A stretch of 64,000 bases of DNA, from assembly GCA_965230485.1 (NCBI GenBank), contig CBDDLA010000001.1, positions 1,550,001 to 1,614,000 of the forward strand, read 5' to 3'. The DNA is from Putridiphycobacter sp965230485. GTDB taxonomy: Bacteria; Bacteroidota; Bacteroidia; Flavobacteriales_D; Crocinitomicaceae. This document shows, piece after piece, positions 63,198 to 64,000 of this stretch. Made by a program: the position numbers and the translations under genes. Under the pieces are notes generated by a model. It saw nothing but the letters and a program-made list of their open reading frames with translations. It was not told where the DNA came from and did not search any database. Position 1 is the first letter of the stretch. Each line of letters begins with the position of its first letter.

Positions 63198-64000
63198 CGA
63201 TTCAGTTCATATCATACCTGAGGGAATAGTAGATTCGTTAAATCATATTGCTTCAAATTCTCAGCCATTAATTGTCTTAATTAAAGATACTATAATTAAT
63301 AAGACAAGTGGGGTAACGCCAATTTATGATCAGGTTGAAATAAATAATATTGATTTGAATATTTCTGCCTTGTTGATTATTATATTTCTTGGCTTAGGTA
63401 TTGGTCTGTACTTTCTACTTGCCTTTCTTAGAAAGTACATCTTACCAGTATTTGTTCAACGCTATAAGAAAAGCAATATTCCTCTAATGTGGTATCGAAT
63501 TTCAGTTATCCTATGGATTGTCTTTGGCTTACTCTCCCTTTATGTATTTTTAAAATCATCTGTTTTAATTACTTGTTTAATTCTTAGCTTTTTTGGGTTA
63601 GTCTTTCACCAGTTTATTATTGACTTTATTATTGGGATCTATTTCAGATTCGAAAATCATATTAAGATTAAAGATCGTTTCATTTTAAATGATATTGAAG
63701 GAGAGGTTCAAAGTTTTCATCACCGCCACCTTAGAGTATTAACAATTAATAATGAGGAGGTTTTAATTCCGTTTAGAAATTTATTACAAACTCCAATCAG
63801 AATTGTTAAGCATGTCGATAGCTCAATTCATAAGCATTTTGAAATAACGCTTAAAGGCAATACAACCAAAAATTTACAGCAACTTGAAACCTATATGATG
63901 ATGTGCCCTTGGGTGTATGACTCCAAATCATATAAAATAGAATATATTGAAAATGAATCCTATAAAATTTCTGTAAGGGTAAAAGAAGATTTTACAGCTC
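63187..64000 (+). CDS. MscS-type mechanosensitive channel, 3' end outside window
   Basis: The 271 codons from the ATG at 63187 run to the right edge without a stop. There are three predicted helices (about 58-80, 100-120, 123-150), the last like the MscS pore helix (SFFGLVFHQFIIDFIIGIY). The MscS beta-domain follows (IEGEVQSFHHRHLRVLTINNEEVLIPFRNLL). The channel opens on membrane tension. It overlaps the transporter gene by 11 bp in another frame, so they are coupled; both act in osmotic balance. Confidence 0.85.
   Translation, partial: MPLNDSVHIIPEGIVDSLNHIASNSQPLIVLIKDTIINKTSGVTPIYDQVEINNIDLNISALLIIIFLGLGIGLYFLLAFLRKYILPVFVQRYKKSNIPLMWYRISVILWIVFGLLSLYVFLKSSVLITCLILSFFGLVFHQFIIDFIIGIYFRFENHIKIKDRFILNDIEGEVQSFHHRHLRVLTINNEEVLIPFRNLLQTPIRIVKHVDSSIHKHFEITLKGNTTKNLQQLETYMMMCPWVYDSKSYKIEYIENESYKISVRVKEDFTA

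Overview
The window is AT-rich DNA from a member of the Bacteroidota, most likely a free-living, marine-type Flavobacteriia/Cytophagia relative. The evidence is two secreted proteins with type IX secretion (T9SS) C-terminal sorting domains, a SusC-like TonB-dependent receptor with a carboxypeptidase-like N-terminal domain, a split methionine synthase, GEVED and Ig-like surface repeats, many short SPII lipoprotein signals, and promoters of the Bacteroidota type (TTG, 18-20 bp, TAnnTTTG) rather than -35/-10 boxes.

Positions 1 to about 12,100 are accessory. A partial IS1595-type transposase runs off the left edge. It is followed by two lipoproteins (an astacin-like metalloprotease and a CxxCH cytochrome), a BRO-N protein next to a multi-pass membrane protein, a GHKL-ATPase/PD-(D/E)XK nuclease-like protein with its own XRE-type regulator, a small lipoprotein, a DUF2130 protein, a cluster of hairpins that looks like a + strand structured RNA, a second and different IS1595-type transposase with a translationally coupled small ORF, and a mercury-uptake type operon (ArsR regulator, MerTP fusion, GDCCVxC protein).

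Positions 12,300 to 42,000 are mostly housekeeping: a giant Ig-repeat surface protein, PhoH, RibF, the F1 ATPase beta and epsilon subunits, UppS-BamA-Skp-Skp, MurI, a TonB receptor, GpsA, and a SAM-riboswitch-led metH operon in which the two halves of MetH flank a QueF-fold protein lacking the catalytic cysteine. Then come an AI-2E family permease, a TetR regulator with paired operators and its hydrolase target, and WaaA.

Positions 42,140 to 55,485 form one tight operon with a terminator. It holds the genes for a Wbp-type di-acetamido-uronic acid pathway (aminotransferase, acetyltransferase, oxidoreductase, dehydrogenase), UDP-glucose dehydrogenase, UDP-glucuronate decarboxylase and two duplicated T9SS beta-propeller cargo proteins. 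In Porphyromonas gingivalis the Wbp pathway supplies the sugar that links T9SS cargo to A-LPS, so finding cargo and sugar genes in one transcript is notable. A dTDP-glucose dehydratase and a CpsB/YwqE-type tyrosine phosphatase follow.

The right end carries a DinB-family protein, a 1691-residue SLC12-like transporter fused to a P-loop ATPase module, and a partial MscS-type channel overlapping it. No rRNA, tRNA or CRISPR array was seen. The strongest leads are the Wbp/T9SS operon, the QueF-like protein in the metH operon, the GHKL-nuclease protein, the structured RNA before the second transposase, and the transporter-ATPase fusion.
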